Source: Phoronis australis (taxonomy: Eukaryota; Phoronida; Phoronidae). From it: a stretch of DNA of 64,000 bases. The first letter of the stretch is position 1. Every line of letters begins with the position of its first letter. The position numbers were made by a program, and so were the translations under genes. This document shows, piece after piece, positions 36,501 through 43,859 of this stretch. The stretch spans positions 184,001 to 248,000 of the forward strand of contig NMRA01000388.1 in the NCBI GenBank assembly GCA_002633005.1. Reading direction: 5' to 3'. The notes beneath the pieces are model-generated. The model ran no database searches, was not told the DNA's origin, and was given only the letters and a program-made list of their open reading frames with translations.

Positions 36501-39500
36501 TGATTTTTTCTCTCCAACCAGTGACCAAGTGTAAGGTCCAGATATTTTTAATTGACTAACTTACAAAAGCATAGAAATTTTGCTATTCTCAGGGCAAAAT
36601 ATAAAAGAAATTTTGCAACATGTACCAAACTGCTGTTTCGCCCGCCTTTTTGACGGCCATAATAGTTTTATTTTACGGAAAAATTGGAATCTTTTGATTG
36701 GTATGTCCGTTATGAAAAGTATATAAACAATGACAAGATTTATTGTTTTATTTCCAGCTGTTACGTAAGAGTATCATGCCAGAAAGCAGTAAACACGGTT
36801 TTGACGGCCATTTTTTCCCCCATCTTGAAAATCCAACTTCCGCCACTCCGATTTTGGTAGACTTTTTTCTGGCACCGACTGATGTTTGAAGATGCCATAT
36901 ATGCAAAATAACTTTTGTTGCAATTTTTCCTAGGTTGGGCCCTTTGGAGCCCTAGAATGAGTGGGCTATAAGCTGTGGTTGTGTCGAAAAGGCGTGTGAT
37001 CTAGCATGAATTTTTTTCGGAGCTGTATTGGGTACTGCTCGGAAACTTGAAGTGCTCGGCAACAAATGCCGCTTGGTCTTTCAACAGAGACCACTGCACC
37101 GATCTGACTAGCCAAAGGATCACATGTAGCCACTTTAGTGGGTGGGACCCTCCGAGTCGGAGAACTCGTGACTAGCAGCTGTGCTACCACTGTCACCCTG
37201 ATCAAAGGCCTCATGGGTGCTGCTTTTCGACGGTAATCACAACAGGCCCAATGTCAGAGTCTGACTCCATACAGTACCTACAATGTCATCTCTGAGTCTT
37301 GAGTCCAGATCATGCTCGAACATTGAATGGGAGGCATTGCAAGCGGATACACCGTCGTGCGGATAGTCCGCCGTGTGCGGACAGATCGTCTATGGATACA
37401 CCGCCAGGCACGGACAAACCGTTGTCAGCGTCAAAATCACTCGTGTTCGCTCCACTAGCTGCCATATAGTTATAGTAAACATAACCCACAGGGGTAGATG
37501 GGTGAATTAAGAATAGGAATTTTACGATTTCGATTGGAGATAAACTGTATACGTCTGCTTATAAAATAATCGAATTGAAGAAGGATTACAAGTGCGCAAG
37601 CAGTCTGTCCCAGAATGCAGTTATTATAAATACTTCCGTTTCTACGAAATGAAATTAATAGGCCGCCAACTTCACACATTTTCAATGGCCCAGTTTTTGC
37701 CACCAAGGGAGCAAATAACCGTTTATGCCTATACATGTAGCATAAATGATCTGTGGCTTTATTTTTAGCCGTTGCCATCTATATGTCTCAAAGATCAAAA
37801 CAACTTTGAGGAGAAAAATCACTCCAAACCTACCATAGTTACAATGTACAGTTAATAAATCTTCTGCAAATATTTCAACAGCATGAGTATCACCGTATGT
37901 TGGTCACTTCAGGTGACAAATAATAAGTCTGAAAAGTTGTCTGTCCCGATAAATAACAGACGTTATGTGTCAAATGTTTACTTGGTTGATAAAAAATTAT
38001 CACGTGGACATTGACGTAATTTGAATTTTGAACAAAAATCTTGCCACTTTCGACAACCAATCAAACTACATGTATTACATTAGGAGGTATTGCATTAGGA
38101 GGTATTGCATTAGGAGGTATTGCATTAGGAGGTATTACATTAGGAGGTATTGCATTAGGAGGTATTGCATTAGGAGGTATTGCATTAGGAGGTATTGCAT
38201 TAGGAGGTATTGCATTAGGAGGTATTGCATTAGGAGGTGTTGCATTAGGAGGTGTTACATTAGGAGGTATTGTATTAGGAGGTATTGCATTAGGAGGTAT
38301 TACATTAGGAGGTATAGCATTAGGAGGTGTTACACAAGAAATTTTGAGTGTTAAAATCTTGTTACAATTGCATGTATTTCGGAAAGATGTTACTTTTTTT
38401 AATTGTTTGTTAAGCAATAATTGGGAAAATTTATGAGCAGGTGCGTTAACGGCTGGATGCTTACTAGCTTTTTGCGCCGCCTGCAATTTCAAGTTCAATT
38501 ATAAACGAAAAAATGCCGTCGGGCATTTTTGGGTGTCTCGTTCGACAAAAACACTGTTGGGGCGTTTTTTGTGTGTTTGGGAGGAGGCAGAGTGACCATG
38601 TAGGATAAGTGTACGCTTACTTTACTCAAACTTGTTGGTTTGAGTTCCCCTGTGGTACACTGCTAGGCCCTTGTGCCAGGTCTCTAACTTCTGAGCTCGG
38701 TTGTAACTGTATATCAATAAAGTATATAAGTGGCTTTCAGGTGATCAACGCTGCACGTCCAAATTGTCACAACAATGTTTGTGTGCAGACCCAAACTGAC
38801 ACAAAGTCCCACATCGTCACAATACTAGGAATGCACTTGCTATAAAAATTGAATGTTACGTCAAAAAGGCGCCCCGTGTTAATTACAGAATGAGAACACG
38901 TTTTACATTAAAATTGATATCTACTTAGTGTTTCGCAGGTGCACGCGGGGAAGTCGCCAAATTGAAGCGTTTACATGTGCATAATTACTTTCAACCCGGG
39001 AGATGGAGCACATTCGTATATGCCAGGGCGGGTGGCGACCCAATCTTGATACGGGCTGCACCCTTACAACATAACTCAAAAACTTTATCACCGTCACACA
39101 ACATTTTTTTACCACGGAACCGAAACTGCAACCACAAACAGGCACCCTTACCCCAGTCTACTTCCAATGCAAGTGACCGAGATGGGGGGCCGAGTTTCTA
39201 CAAGGTTACGTCCTTTGACAATCAGTTAACACTACCTTATTCGTCCGTGTTACGAGTGCCGGCTTGTCTGTGGTTTGAGTTCTAGCTTCGAGGTAAGGGG
39301 TTTTTGTGCGTGGTAAATTGTTTAGCTTGTATGGTAGCATTTATGGTCGTGTGCCCGTGGTTAGAATAGATTTCAATTCCTGAACTGTCTTGCATTGCAC
39401 ACACTGCCGTAAACAACCTGGGTTGTCAAGTATAATCCTGACTTAGTTTAACACTGAAACCAGCATGTGTGATAGACAAAGGTCTTGAGCAACATGACAG

Positions 39501-42103
39501 CTTGAGCAGCGCGTTGCACACATTGGCTAACTCGTTGTGACATTATCAGACAAACACCTTTGCAGTTGTCGGGAGCCAGTTGCCGCGTACGAGGAACACG
39601 GTACCGAAAGCGAGAGAAAATTCATTTCTGCAGCATACAGATTAATGGAAAACGTATATATTCGTTCAAGTAGAAAGTATTTGATACCTCACAATTGCAG
39701 ACTTGTTCTAGCCCCTTGTCTTACTTATGTTTGTTGGCAAATGTCAAGAGACATATTCGCGGGATTTTTATTGTCGTTTTTCTGTGATATTGGTAGCTTC
39801 CTGCCGAATATATTGATGATTTAATTATGTTTATTGTCTTGCTCATGTTGTCTCTCGGGTAGATGAAACCCGCAATTTTGAGGTATAAAAAACTAGATAG
39901 TATGCACAGATTAATTCACACTTTACAAACACCTTAGTGGCGTGCAAACGTGTATGATTTCGTCAGGGATTTGTTGTTATACAATTTGATTCGACCAAAA
40001 ACTGATGAAACGGGAAATTACAGGCTACACTACTCACTTGAAGCGAAATGTCCCTTAAAACAGTGTCTAATCGCCACCCCTTATCACCAACGGCTGAATA
40101 TTAACGCTAAATATCCTAAAAAAGCCAATTAATGTTTTGCAATTCTGGATTTGACACCTAGGAAAGTTTAATGTGAGCGACTAGCAAATCGTGCGTTATA
40201 TTATCATACGTAAAAAGTCATCATTTTGGCTTTAGTAATCCATAAGTGGATAAAAGTTCATTACAGCATAGATTCCAAACTTTTTGTTAATTTCTGTTTG
40301 AGTTAGGGAGCTGTAAATTTGTATAGGGTTGCTTAATTCGAATACAAACAAACGCTGTAAAAACGATCTCTTCAACTCAAAAATGTATGCAAACTGTACC
40401 GTCAGTAATGATCAATTTCAGCAGTTCTGTTTTCATATTTCAGGTTTGTCAAACACAATATCACTCTTGTAAGACCTAATGCCTCGATAGCCATCTACCA
40501 CAAAATACAACACAGTAATGAAAGGCGACACAACTTTGGCTACAATGCAAGGTTTGTAAACTAAGCTCTTCAACAAGATTGTCCGATTACTACTTTGTTT
40601 CAATTTTCTGCTAGTGGTTGTAAATTAGATTACCTTAACATTCCTAATTTGCATACCCGGAAGCACTAAAAGTTGGCGTGCGCGCGAAACACTCTCGGGG
40701 TTATTTCTTGCTATCTGTGTAGTCGGACAAGAGCAACTCTGCTTGTATGGCGAACTATCCTTAAAATTCACATGACTACTGGGTGAGTGGATTCTATTTT
40801 TGCTGTGTGTTAGGATGCAAACGGTAAACTGAATATGTGAGTGGACTTTGTGACTTTATCATCATGTTCTGCTGTCTATGTTATAGTCTTCATTTTAAAA
40901 TAACTTAAAAAGTAATAAACCAGAAGTTAAAACTATTTGTAACGTGCTGCAATAATACGTTCAGGACTGCACCCATTTGAGCTCACTTATAGGATTTTTT
41001 GACTATTCAGGTGGGCATTGGCTTACCTTCTTGGTTGCATTCCTTGAAATAAGAGTGTCCTCAACTGTGATCAGGTTACGACTTGCTGGCTTAGTTATTG
41101 CGGTGTAGACCTATTGAATTGATAGCTTATAGGACGCGAGGGCAGTGTTCCCCGCAAATGGTATATCATCAATACCAATTTATTTCTAAAGGAATTCTTT
41201 ATATAGTAGGATATTGGAAACTTCGGGATGATTTGCCGATTGGTCTAAACATTAAGACTGATTGCTTCAAATCCCAATCATGTGCTTCACAACATTTTTA
41301 AAGCAAAAATTGCATAGACACAGACGATGATTAGTGCATAAACTGATTAACATGGCGACAAACAAAGGCCTGTTTCTTCGACGCATGAGTATCCTTGAAG
41401 GAAGTGGCCTAGATGCTAAAGAGTTGTCGAAAACTGGATGCCTGCAGTTTTGGGTAATTAAAATCGCCAGCAAAGCGTAGCTAACGAAAATGCTATAGCG
41501 AAAACACTAGTGGGTTGAGTCAATTATTTTGTGAATGTCAAAAGCAAATGGCATCTGGTCCCTACCATCTGCTATTACACAACGAAGCTTATAAAACTGG
41601 TCACAACTTTTCCTCACTCAAATTAAAAGTGATCTTTAGTCTTGCAAAGGGACAGATGATTCCTTATTGCTAGAGACGAAGCTCGGCGTAATAAGTTGAA
41701 GAGCCTCTCAGTCTGGCCCTCAACCAAAGAATTGTTCCTTCTTTCCATGCTCAGATCTCACACCTTTTTGGGCATAAAAGAACACCTAAATCAAAAATCG
41801 TGTTTATGACGTAAGGTGGGTTAATATACATTGTAGTTATTTCTGAAGCGATTATACACAAAAATCCAGTTTAGTTTGTTCATTTTCAGGATACGACTAT
41901 ACAATGAACAACATCTCAGGGATCGCTCTAGCACCGACGGGATTTCGTCCTTGAGTACTCAAGTAATTGCAGTTCGAAACTGTACTTTGTACACTCACAT
42001 AACTGTAAATGTGGGCGAACATCCGATGCAGAGGCCGCTAAATTTTAATATCAATGTTGGTTCGTTCTTACTAAAGCTATTCAGATTTGCAACGGGGACG
42101 TGA
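12360..42103 (+). CDS. Beta-1,4-galactosyltransferase, complete six-exon gene
   Basis: This type II Golgi enzyme transfers galactose (or a related sugar) from UDP-sugar to terminal GlcNAc in beta-1,4 linkage. Coding exons are 12360-12576, 15322-15551, 18451-18638, 19292-19414, 40444-40551 and 41890-42103. Phases agree at every junction and total 359 residues. There is a signal anchor near residues 18-37 (FFILRVVTFLFVVYLL). The conserved core is PRDC...VAVVIPYRDRAEHL, YRIFVVEQ, FNKGALMN, the metal-binding DVD at 181-183 and the acceptor-site WGWGAEDDD at 241-249. The four structural Cys of the B4GALT1-like class can be placed. His276 matches the family's His metal ligand, but the Met ligand three residues before it is Lys273. 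The C terminus is about 30 residues longer than in vertebrate B4GALT1. It belongs to the B4GALT1-6 class rather than B4GALT7. Intron 4 (21 kb) is full of transposon debris. Confidence 0.92.
13380..13580 (+). repeat. Dispersed repeat, copy 1 (inverted copy near 47515)
   Basis: The segment AAAATTCGAGCCCCCC...ATTTTTAGGCTGGGTGCGC, preceded by GGTGAATGCACATTCG, has a minus-strand counterpart around 47515-47610 (AAAATTCGAGCCCCCCTC, AAGGCTGGGTGCACGC). The element type is not known and the ends are not fixed. Confidence 0.6.
14624..14909. repeat. Array of eight quasi-palindromic mini-hairpins with covarying stems
   Basis: Eight 15-bp units share the core CC-AAnTG-GG but differ in their arms. The arms change together. 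GTACC pairs with GGTAC at 14722-14736, 14806-14820 and 14853-14867. ATACC pairs with GGTAT at 14740-14754, TTGCC with GGCAA at 14823-14837, AGCC with GGCT at 14874-14888, CTACC with GGTGG at 14766-14780, and AACC with GGTT at 14624-14638. A perfect 7-bp hairpin AACCTGC-AAA-GCAGGTT closes the array at 14893-14909. Open frames over it are incidental. Confidence 0.75.
15322..15551 (+). CDS. B4GALT exon 2: N-terminal catalytic core
   Basis: The acceptor TTGCAG is followed by GA, which completes the split codon. It encodes NPEVTAGGEWRPRDC and then the UDP-binding strand VAVVIPYRDRAEHL, HPMLQRQKLHY and RIFVVEQ. The donor is CAG|GTACAT at phase 0. Confidence 0.93.
15552..18450 (+). other. B4GALT intron 2
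   Basis: It begins GTACAT and ends ATTTAG. The MITE at 17351-17505 lies here. A GTCGGC-rich patch occurs near 16738-16860. No exon was found between exons 2 and 3, and phase shows none is needed. Confidence 0.7.
17351..17505. mobile_element. MITE with CAGGGGCGGATCC terminus and 5-bp TSD, copy 1
   Basis: The 155-bp element begins CAGGGGCGGATCCAGGATTT and ends AAATCCTCCACTG, so the ends are imperfect inverted repeats. ATACA occurs directly on both sides (17346-17350 and 17506-17510), a 5-bp target duplication. The body matches the copy at 33281-33427. CAG...CTG ends suggest a hAT-related element; the 5-bp duplication is shorter than the usual 8. Confidence 0.8.
18451..18638 (+). CDS. B4GALT exon 3: DVD metal site
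   Basis: The acceptor is TTCATTTAG. It encodes LGTDEFNKGALMNTAF, then DCLVFHDVDLVPMDD with the DxD metal/UDP site, then HYGCFDKPHHLSVSIDSF. The two Cys match a conserved disulfide of the family. The donor is ATGC|GTAAGT and the exon ends in phase 2. Confidence 0.93.
18639..19291 (+). other. B4GALT intron 3
   Basis: It runs GTAAGT to TTTCCAG. Nothing was recognised within it. Confidence 0.7.
19292..19414 (+). CDS. B4GALT exon 4: acceptor-binding WGWG motif
   Basis: The acceptor is TATTTCCAG. It encodes LPYATLVGGVLGMS, VNGYSNMYWGWGAEDDD and MYDR. The usual family motif is WGWGGEDDD; here Ala replaces the second Gly of GGE. The donor ACAG|GTTCGG is weaker than the others but phase (2) fits exon 5. 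Confidence 0.9.
20012..20137. repeat. 63-bp tandem duplication
   Basis: Two adjacent 63-bp units, beginning CTTGTTAGTCACAGTCTCT at 20012 and CTTGCTGGTCACTGTCTCT at 20075, share GTGACGCAACAC, CAGGCAGT and CCCACGAT at the same offsets. Confidence 0.7.
21014..21329 (+). mobile_element. tRNA-derived SINE, copy 2
   Basis: The head GTCGTGGTGGTGTAGAGG carries the A box and GTGAGTTCGAGTC the B box of a tRNA-like pol III promoter. The element ends CTAGATCCGCCACTG at 21329. It is collinear with the minus-strand copy at 5017-5326. Its last bases equal the complement of the MITE terminus at 17351 and 33281 (CAGTGGCGGATC). Confidence 0.75.
21944..22044 (-). repeat. Remnant of 3' LTR
   Basis: It matches 24104-24197 in the same orientation (TGTAGGAATCA, AAGCGAATAAAAT, GAAGCAGACACTTGA) with a small indel after ATCA and a few substitutions. 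The match stops abruptly at 22044, where internal sequence begins. Confidence 0.85.
22084..22779 (-). pseudogene. Gypsy reverse transcriptase, C-terminally truncated
   Basis: The frame encodes the RT fingers and palm: MEKMGIIRRSSSPWSSPLHV, CGDYRQLN, FSKIDLVRGYHHIPV, TPFGLWEFLRMPFGL and the catalytic YLDD of SVYLDDILVASR. It breaks off after FLGHHV, before the connection and RNase H domains. The frame differs from the upstream protease frame. Confidence 0.92.
22731..23345 (-). pseudogene. Gypsy aspartic protease region
   Basis: The retroviral-type aspartic protease motif FLIDTGADVSVYPA is visible about a third of the way in, followed by LSVVLSPKQ and ILGAGFF, the usual second conserved strand region. 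A frame change separates it from both gag and RT. Confidence 0.85.
23231..24074 (-). pseudogene. Gypsy gag, frameshifted
   Basis: The frame opens at ATG 24074, 30 bases after the LTR. It encodes IRLPDFWTKSPEVWFAKVEA, a capsid-like start common in this Gypsy group. A frameshift near 23800-23860 moves the rest (LPADVRTILAG, CFYHMKFGPEARRCQPGCKF) into a second frame. The Cys/His cluster at the end is the zinc-knuckle-like part. Confidence 0.85.
24085..24102 (-). promoter_or_regulatory. Gypsy primer-binding site
   Basis: One base inside the 5' LTR end the minus strand reads TGGTGACCTCGAAAAGTG. It starts with TGG, which pairs with the CCA end of a tRNA primer. Which tRNA was used is not determined. 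Confidence 0.65.
24104..24654 (-). repeat. 5' LTR of Gypsy element
   Basis: The inner boundary CCTACA is set by the primer-binding site. The outer boundary TGATAGTGG is set by the AGAGC target duplication that also flanks the other end. The length of 551 bp is inferred from those two points; only the first 94 bp can be aligned to the 3' LTR remnant. Confidence 0.75.
26315..27467. mobile_element. Inverted-repeat pair with TGTGACGTCAC core
   Basis: GCGAGTTT...CACTGTGACGTCACCGGAAAGGGGGCAAAA at 26315-26361 has an inverted, gapped counterpart at 27399-27467 (TTTTGCCCC, TTCCCGTGACGTCACAG, AAACTCGC). The 1.15 kb between holds no recognisable coding sequence. It is a candidate non-autonomous DNA element; no target duplication was identified. 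Confidence 0.4.
28711..29991 (-). pseudogene. PIN/FEN-like pseudogene, 3' block
   Basis: It starts at the acceptor AAATCAACAG|GAGG and runs through GMGDTQRAQWLFSLPAC to the nuclease-like part. Breaks: a frameshift after VKDFISR, a stop where the family has FELC (FEL then TGA), a frameshift before LPEDYRFLENMVMHVIDGG, and a frameshift after SKKEVYIF. The match ends near GDCDTTSRLFDNGK, short of the family's end. Confidence 0.8.
30206..30232 (+). repeat. Inverted repeat, left arm
   Basis: GTGACGTGGTGTTGGGGAAC followed by ACAAA, just upstream of the P2X7-domain pseudogene. Its complement, with about three changes, lies at 34587-34611. Confidence 0.6.
30239..32165 (+). pseudogene. Decayed gene with P2X7-receptor-type zinc-binding cytoplasmic domain
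   Basis: Exon A (30239-30523) encodes an acidic start (YRDRQVDFSDDSDLSDVEVE, then EPFSLDPF) and, after a frame change, LRLDVSDW ending at GATTG|GTAAGA. Exon B opens at 31786 after TCTTGCAG and completes the Trp codon. It reads CTWGNCQTTSVVEERVCCQE, the Cys-rich start of the domain known from the P2X7 C terminus. A TAA at 31895-31897 ends this frame. In the +1 frame the domain continues (GFKPVYINRGVLETAWLQYK, then HVVYRQFQRWVHGH and ARVIIPACAV), broken by stops after PLDKRI and ACI. There is no channel domain, so this is the free-standing type of the domain. It lies inside the long intron of the PIN/FEN-like pseudogene, on the opposite strand. Confidence 0.78.
30741..30930 (+). mobile_element. 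Truncated tRNA-like SINE
   Basis: A perfect A box TGGCTCAGTGG (30748-30758) and B box GGTTCGAATCC (30778-30788) are 30 bp apart start to start. That is about 12 bp closer than in a tRNA, so the anticodon arm is missing. The tail after the head runs into GAGTGAATAAATG-type sequence. It lies between exons A and B of the P2X7-domain pseudogene. Confidence 0.5.
32229..32290. repeat. Dispersed repeat fragment, second copy
   Basis: CCCTGGAATGCCAACTCCT and following bases match 9606-9665 in the same orientation. Confidence 0.6.
33281..33427. mobile_element. MITE with CAGGTGCGGATCC terminus and 5-bp TSD, copy 2
   Basis: It begins CAGGTGCGGATCCAGGATTT and ends AAATCTGCCACTA. GTTTC lies directly on both sides (33276-33280 and 33428-33432). 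The interior (GACATTCGCACCCC, TGGAATCTGGGAGAATTTTA) is nearly the same as in 17351-17505. Confidence 0.8.
34467..34482. repeat. Short CA microsatellite
   Basis: A run of about eight CA dinucleotides. Confidence 0.7.
34587..34611 (-). repeat. Inverted repeat, right arm
   Basis: TTTGTGTTCCCCGACACCAT followed by GTCAC is the complement of 30206-30232 with about three mismatches. The two arms enclose 4.4 kb including the P2X7-domain pseudogene. Confidence 0.55.
34761..35272 (-). pseudogene. PIN/FEN-like pseudogene, middle block
   Basis: DYDLKAGLKLYDDLIAG, CGDVCLSECLVLIHKKKH and, after a frameshift near 35090, SRTSNLWPQYMKVFDILRLF and KAVFEMLPYFA. A TGA at 34832-34830 interrupts IR-SDRFWAGLSSDLVI, consistent with CGA to TGA decay. 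The block ends at ATTAAA|GTGTAA; joined to 29991 this restores the family order TIK-GGSTRG. Confidence 0.75.
35473..35915 (-). pseudogene. PIN/FEN-like pseudogene, 5' block
   Basis: It encodes HLFLASLSGFHTEVSFLGCI and VMSGTWLQKVLERVYAPKQR, then a TAA at 35757-35755, then KWKSVDRAVRGHMLVDSALN. The SGFHTEVSFLG and RAVRGHMLVD segments are hallmarks of the family as I recall it. The downstream part, rich in Ser/Gly/Glu, does not align. Confidence 0.7.
37330..37470 (-). pseudogene. Possible 5' exon remnant of the PIN/FEN-like gene
   Basis: From an ATG near 37463 the minus strand reads MAASGANTSDFDADNG then repeating D-G-V-S / G-L-S units. A one-base frameshift separates DDLSAHGGLSA from HDGVSACNASHS. 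A GTAGGTACTG sequence follows as a possible donor. It lies upstream of the 5' block on the same strand. Membership in that gene is only inferred from position. Confidence 0.3.
38072..38334. repeat. 15-bp minisatellite, about 17 copies
   Basis: The unit AGGAGGTATTGCATT is repeated head to tail with rare substitutions (GCA/ACA, TAT/TGT). Because 15 is a multiple of three and the unit lacks stops in most frames, both strands stay open, but there is no sign of a real gene. Confidence 0.95.
40444..40551 (+). CDS. B4GALT exon 5: metal-ligand loop
   Basis: The acceptor is TATTTCAG, after a 21-kb intron. It encodes FVKHNITLVRPNASIAIYHK then IQHSNERRHNFGYNA. RPNA and the His of IQHS match the family's RPNA...RMIRHS segment, but the Met ligand position is Lys. 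The donor is GCAAG|GTTTGT, phase 2. Confidence 0.88.
41890..42103 (+). CDS. B4GALT exon 6: C terminus and stop
   Basis: The acceptor is CATTTTCAG. It encodes DGISSLSTQVIAVRNCTLYT, which aligns with the family's GLNSLTYQV...YPLYTQITVDIG end, then about 30 extra residues, and stops at TGA 42101-42103. NCT is a possible N-glycosylation site. Confidence 0.9.
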
Positions 42104-42309
42104 CAACATTAATTGGCTCAAGTTCCTTCAAAATAAGTCTGCGTTGGATGTTTTCATTGGACGTTAGCGATGTGGGGAGATTTGTTAAGATTTCATGCCA
42201 ATGCACAGTGTACGTGTGTGGCTTCGACTACAAGTTCAGCCTGGTGTCGTACGTGGTTGAAATGGGAAAGTATCGTATGCTTCCTTGAGACATTCCGTAT
42301 GGTTGTACT

Positions 42310-42457
42310 CAGTGCTGTAGTGGGGCGTAGGCGCATGTAGGCGCAACCAACCACGTTTTGGCATTTGAACGTAGCGCCTAAGTTATGTTCAGTGCTCAAG
42401 GTGATACGGTGGGATTTGGGCGCCTACTTGACCTCTAACTTTACCACTACAGCACTG
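42310..42457. mobile_element. hAT-type MITE with perfect 8-bp TSD
   Basis: The 148-bp element begins CAGTGCTGTAGTGG and ends CCACTACAGCACTG, a perfect 14-bp inverted repeat. GTTGTACT flanks it directly on both sides (42302-42309 and 42458-42465). The 8-bp duplication and CAG...CTG ends are those of the hAT superfamily. It lies about 200 bp past the B4GALT stop codon, probably in the 3' UTR. Confidence 0.9.
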
Positions 42458-42465
42458 GTTGTACT

Positions 42466-43853
42466 GAATATTTCTACAAGAGACAAGTTTCACCAAAGGT
42501 CGCTCGCCATTTCGTGGCCACTGCTACAATCTTCAGACATTAGTTTTCGTCATGGTTATCCAGATGCCTAGCATACTCGGGCGATTCTTCATGGGATCAG
42601 CGGTAGCTTTTGACGGCGACGACAGGTCGACTCTCCCAATCATAATGTGCGTACTGCCTGTCGATAGGCCTGTATCATCAAGGTCTGCTGCAAACCTGTC
42701 ATTGCTGCGTCGGAAGCCGCGGCATTTTTTAATGTTTCCATCTCTATAGAACTCGGTGTCGCTTTCGCAATCACTTCTGGCTTGCGATCGTTATATGTAG
42801 ACGGGTCCAAGTGCCCTGTTGCATGAAGCAGCTTAAATAGCTGGACACACAACCGGCTAAGTACTACATTAAGTCTGCTACTTGCCGTTCCTTAACCACT
42901 ATTTGTTATATATTTTTCTATTTTCTATTTGAGCGCCTCGCTGGCTAATGACATTCTCTCTAGCTAAAAACGAACCCCTATTTCAGTGAAAGTAAACAGG
43001 GCTTGGAATGACTGATGATTAAACAGGATTTTTTTCCAGGTAATGTACCATTCCACCAATAAATAAGGATTGTGTGCAGAAATATTTTTGTTTTGCAAAA
43101 ATAAAACTGAAATAAACGTTTTCGCATGAATAAAATAGTGATAACAAGAGACGAAGAAAGAGGAGACCGGAAATCAAAGAAGAGGAAATCAAACCTAAAA
43201 TGAGAAAACGAGAAGCTTCCAAGCCCTGAATAAATAGGGAATAAGCCCCTTAATTAGGGGAATTGTTTGAAAATATCCCAACTTATTTTGAATTGTGTTG
43301 AGAATCCAACTATCGATTTGTGTAAGGAGGCAGGGAACGCGAAAGCTCGTCAAAAATATCTTTTAAACAATTCCTGATGGAATTACCATCTTGCAATGTC
43401 TAAAACAGAGTAATTCACTTTCCCTGTGAGGAAATTTCCAGAATAAAATCACAAAATTCACGATTTTTGAATACGCGCGAAGGAAAAACTCTGTGGTTAC
43501 CACAGCCTTTTTTATCTCTCTCCCAATTATAATAAATGCATTCACAGTCAATTGCTTGATGTCGCTTGAGGTTAAAGGTCAAAATTTCCATACAAGGGAA
43601 ATTGCTTCGTCTGTGTCTTGCCATACCAAATAAGGAGACGGGCTTTGCCTTGTGGGAGAAAAATCGACGAAGTGGTAAGCAGTTGACAGATCCTTTCTTG
43701 AAATTTGAAACTAAAAGAAAATGCTTTGTTATCAAAAGAAGATAAAAATCTTTACAAACCCTAAAAATGCCACCCGGGCAGGTTGAATTCTGTTTCAGTG
43801 GCAGAGAACCTCTTTCAGCATTGCAATTTAGTCCGTTTGTAGCGTTCCAGGCC
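42466..43853. other. B4GALT 3' UTR and downstream sequence
   Basis: No second gene was recognised. The first part is probably B4GALT 3' UTR up to the poly(A) signal near 43058. Confidence 0.45.
43058..43063 (+). promoter_or_regulatory. Candidate B4GALT poly(A) signal
   Basis: AATAAA (within CCAATAAATAAGG) is followed at once by a GT-rich stretch, GGATTGTGTGC, which would serve as the downstream element. It is 955 bases past the stop codon. ATTAAA at 43018 is a weaker alternative. Confidence 0.45.
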
Positions 43854-43859
43854 TCTTTA

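Larger units (their letters stand above)
19415..40443 (+). other. B4GALT intron 4, 21-kb transposon-filled intron
   Basis: Exons 4 and 5 are separated by 21,029 bases but keep phase 2. The intron contains the SINE at 21014, the Gypsy element at 21944-24654, an inverted-repeat pair at 26315/27467, a decayed PIN/FEN-like gene, a decayed P2X7-domain gene, a second MITE copy and a 15-bp minisatellite. Stretches not listed separately (24655-26314, 35916-37329, 38335-40443) hold nothing I could recognise. Confidence 0.75.

Noticed and set aside
38028-38498. Three long open frames over the minisatellite
   Set aside because: They stay open only because the 15-bp unit lacks stops; no flanking coding signal.
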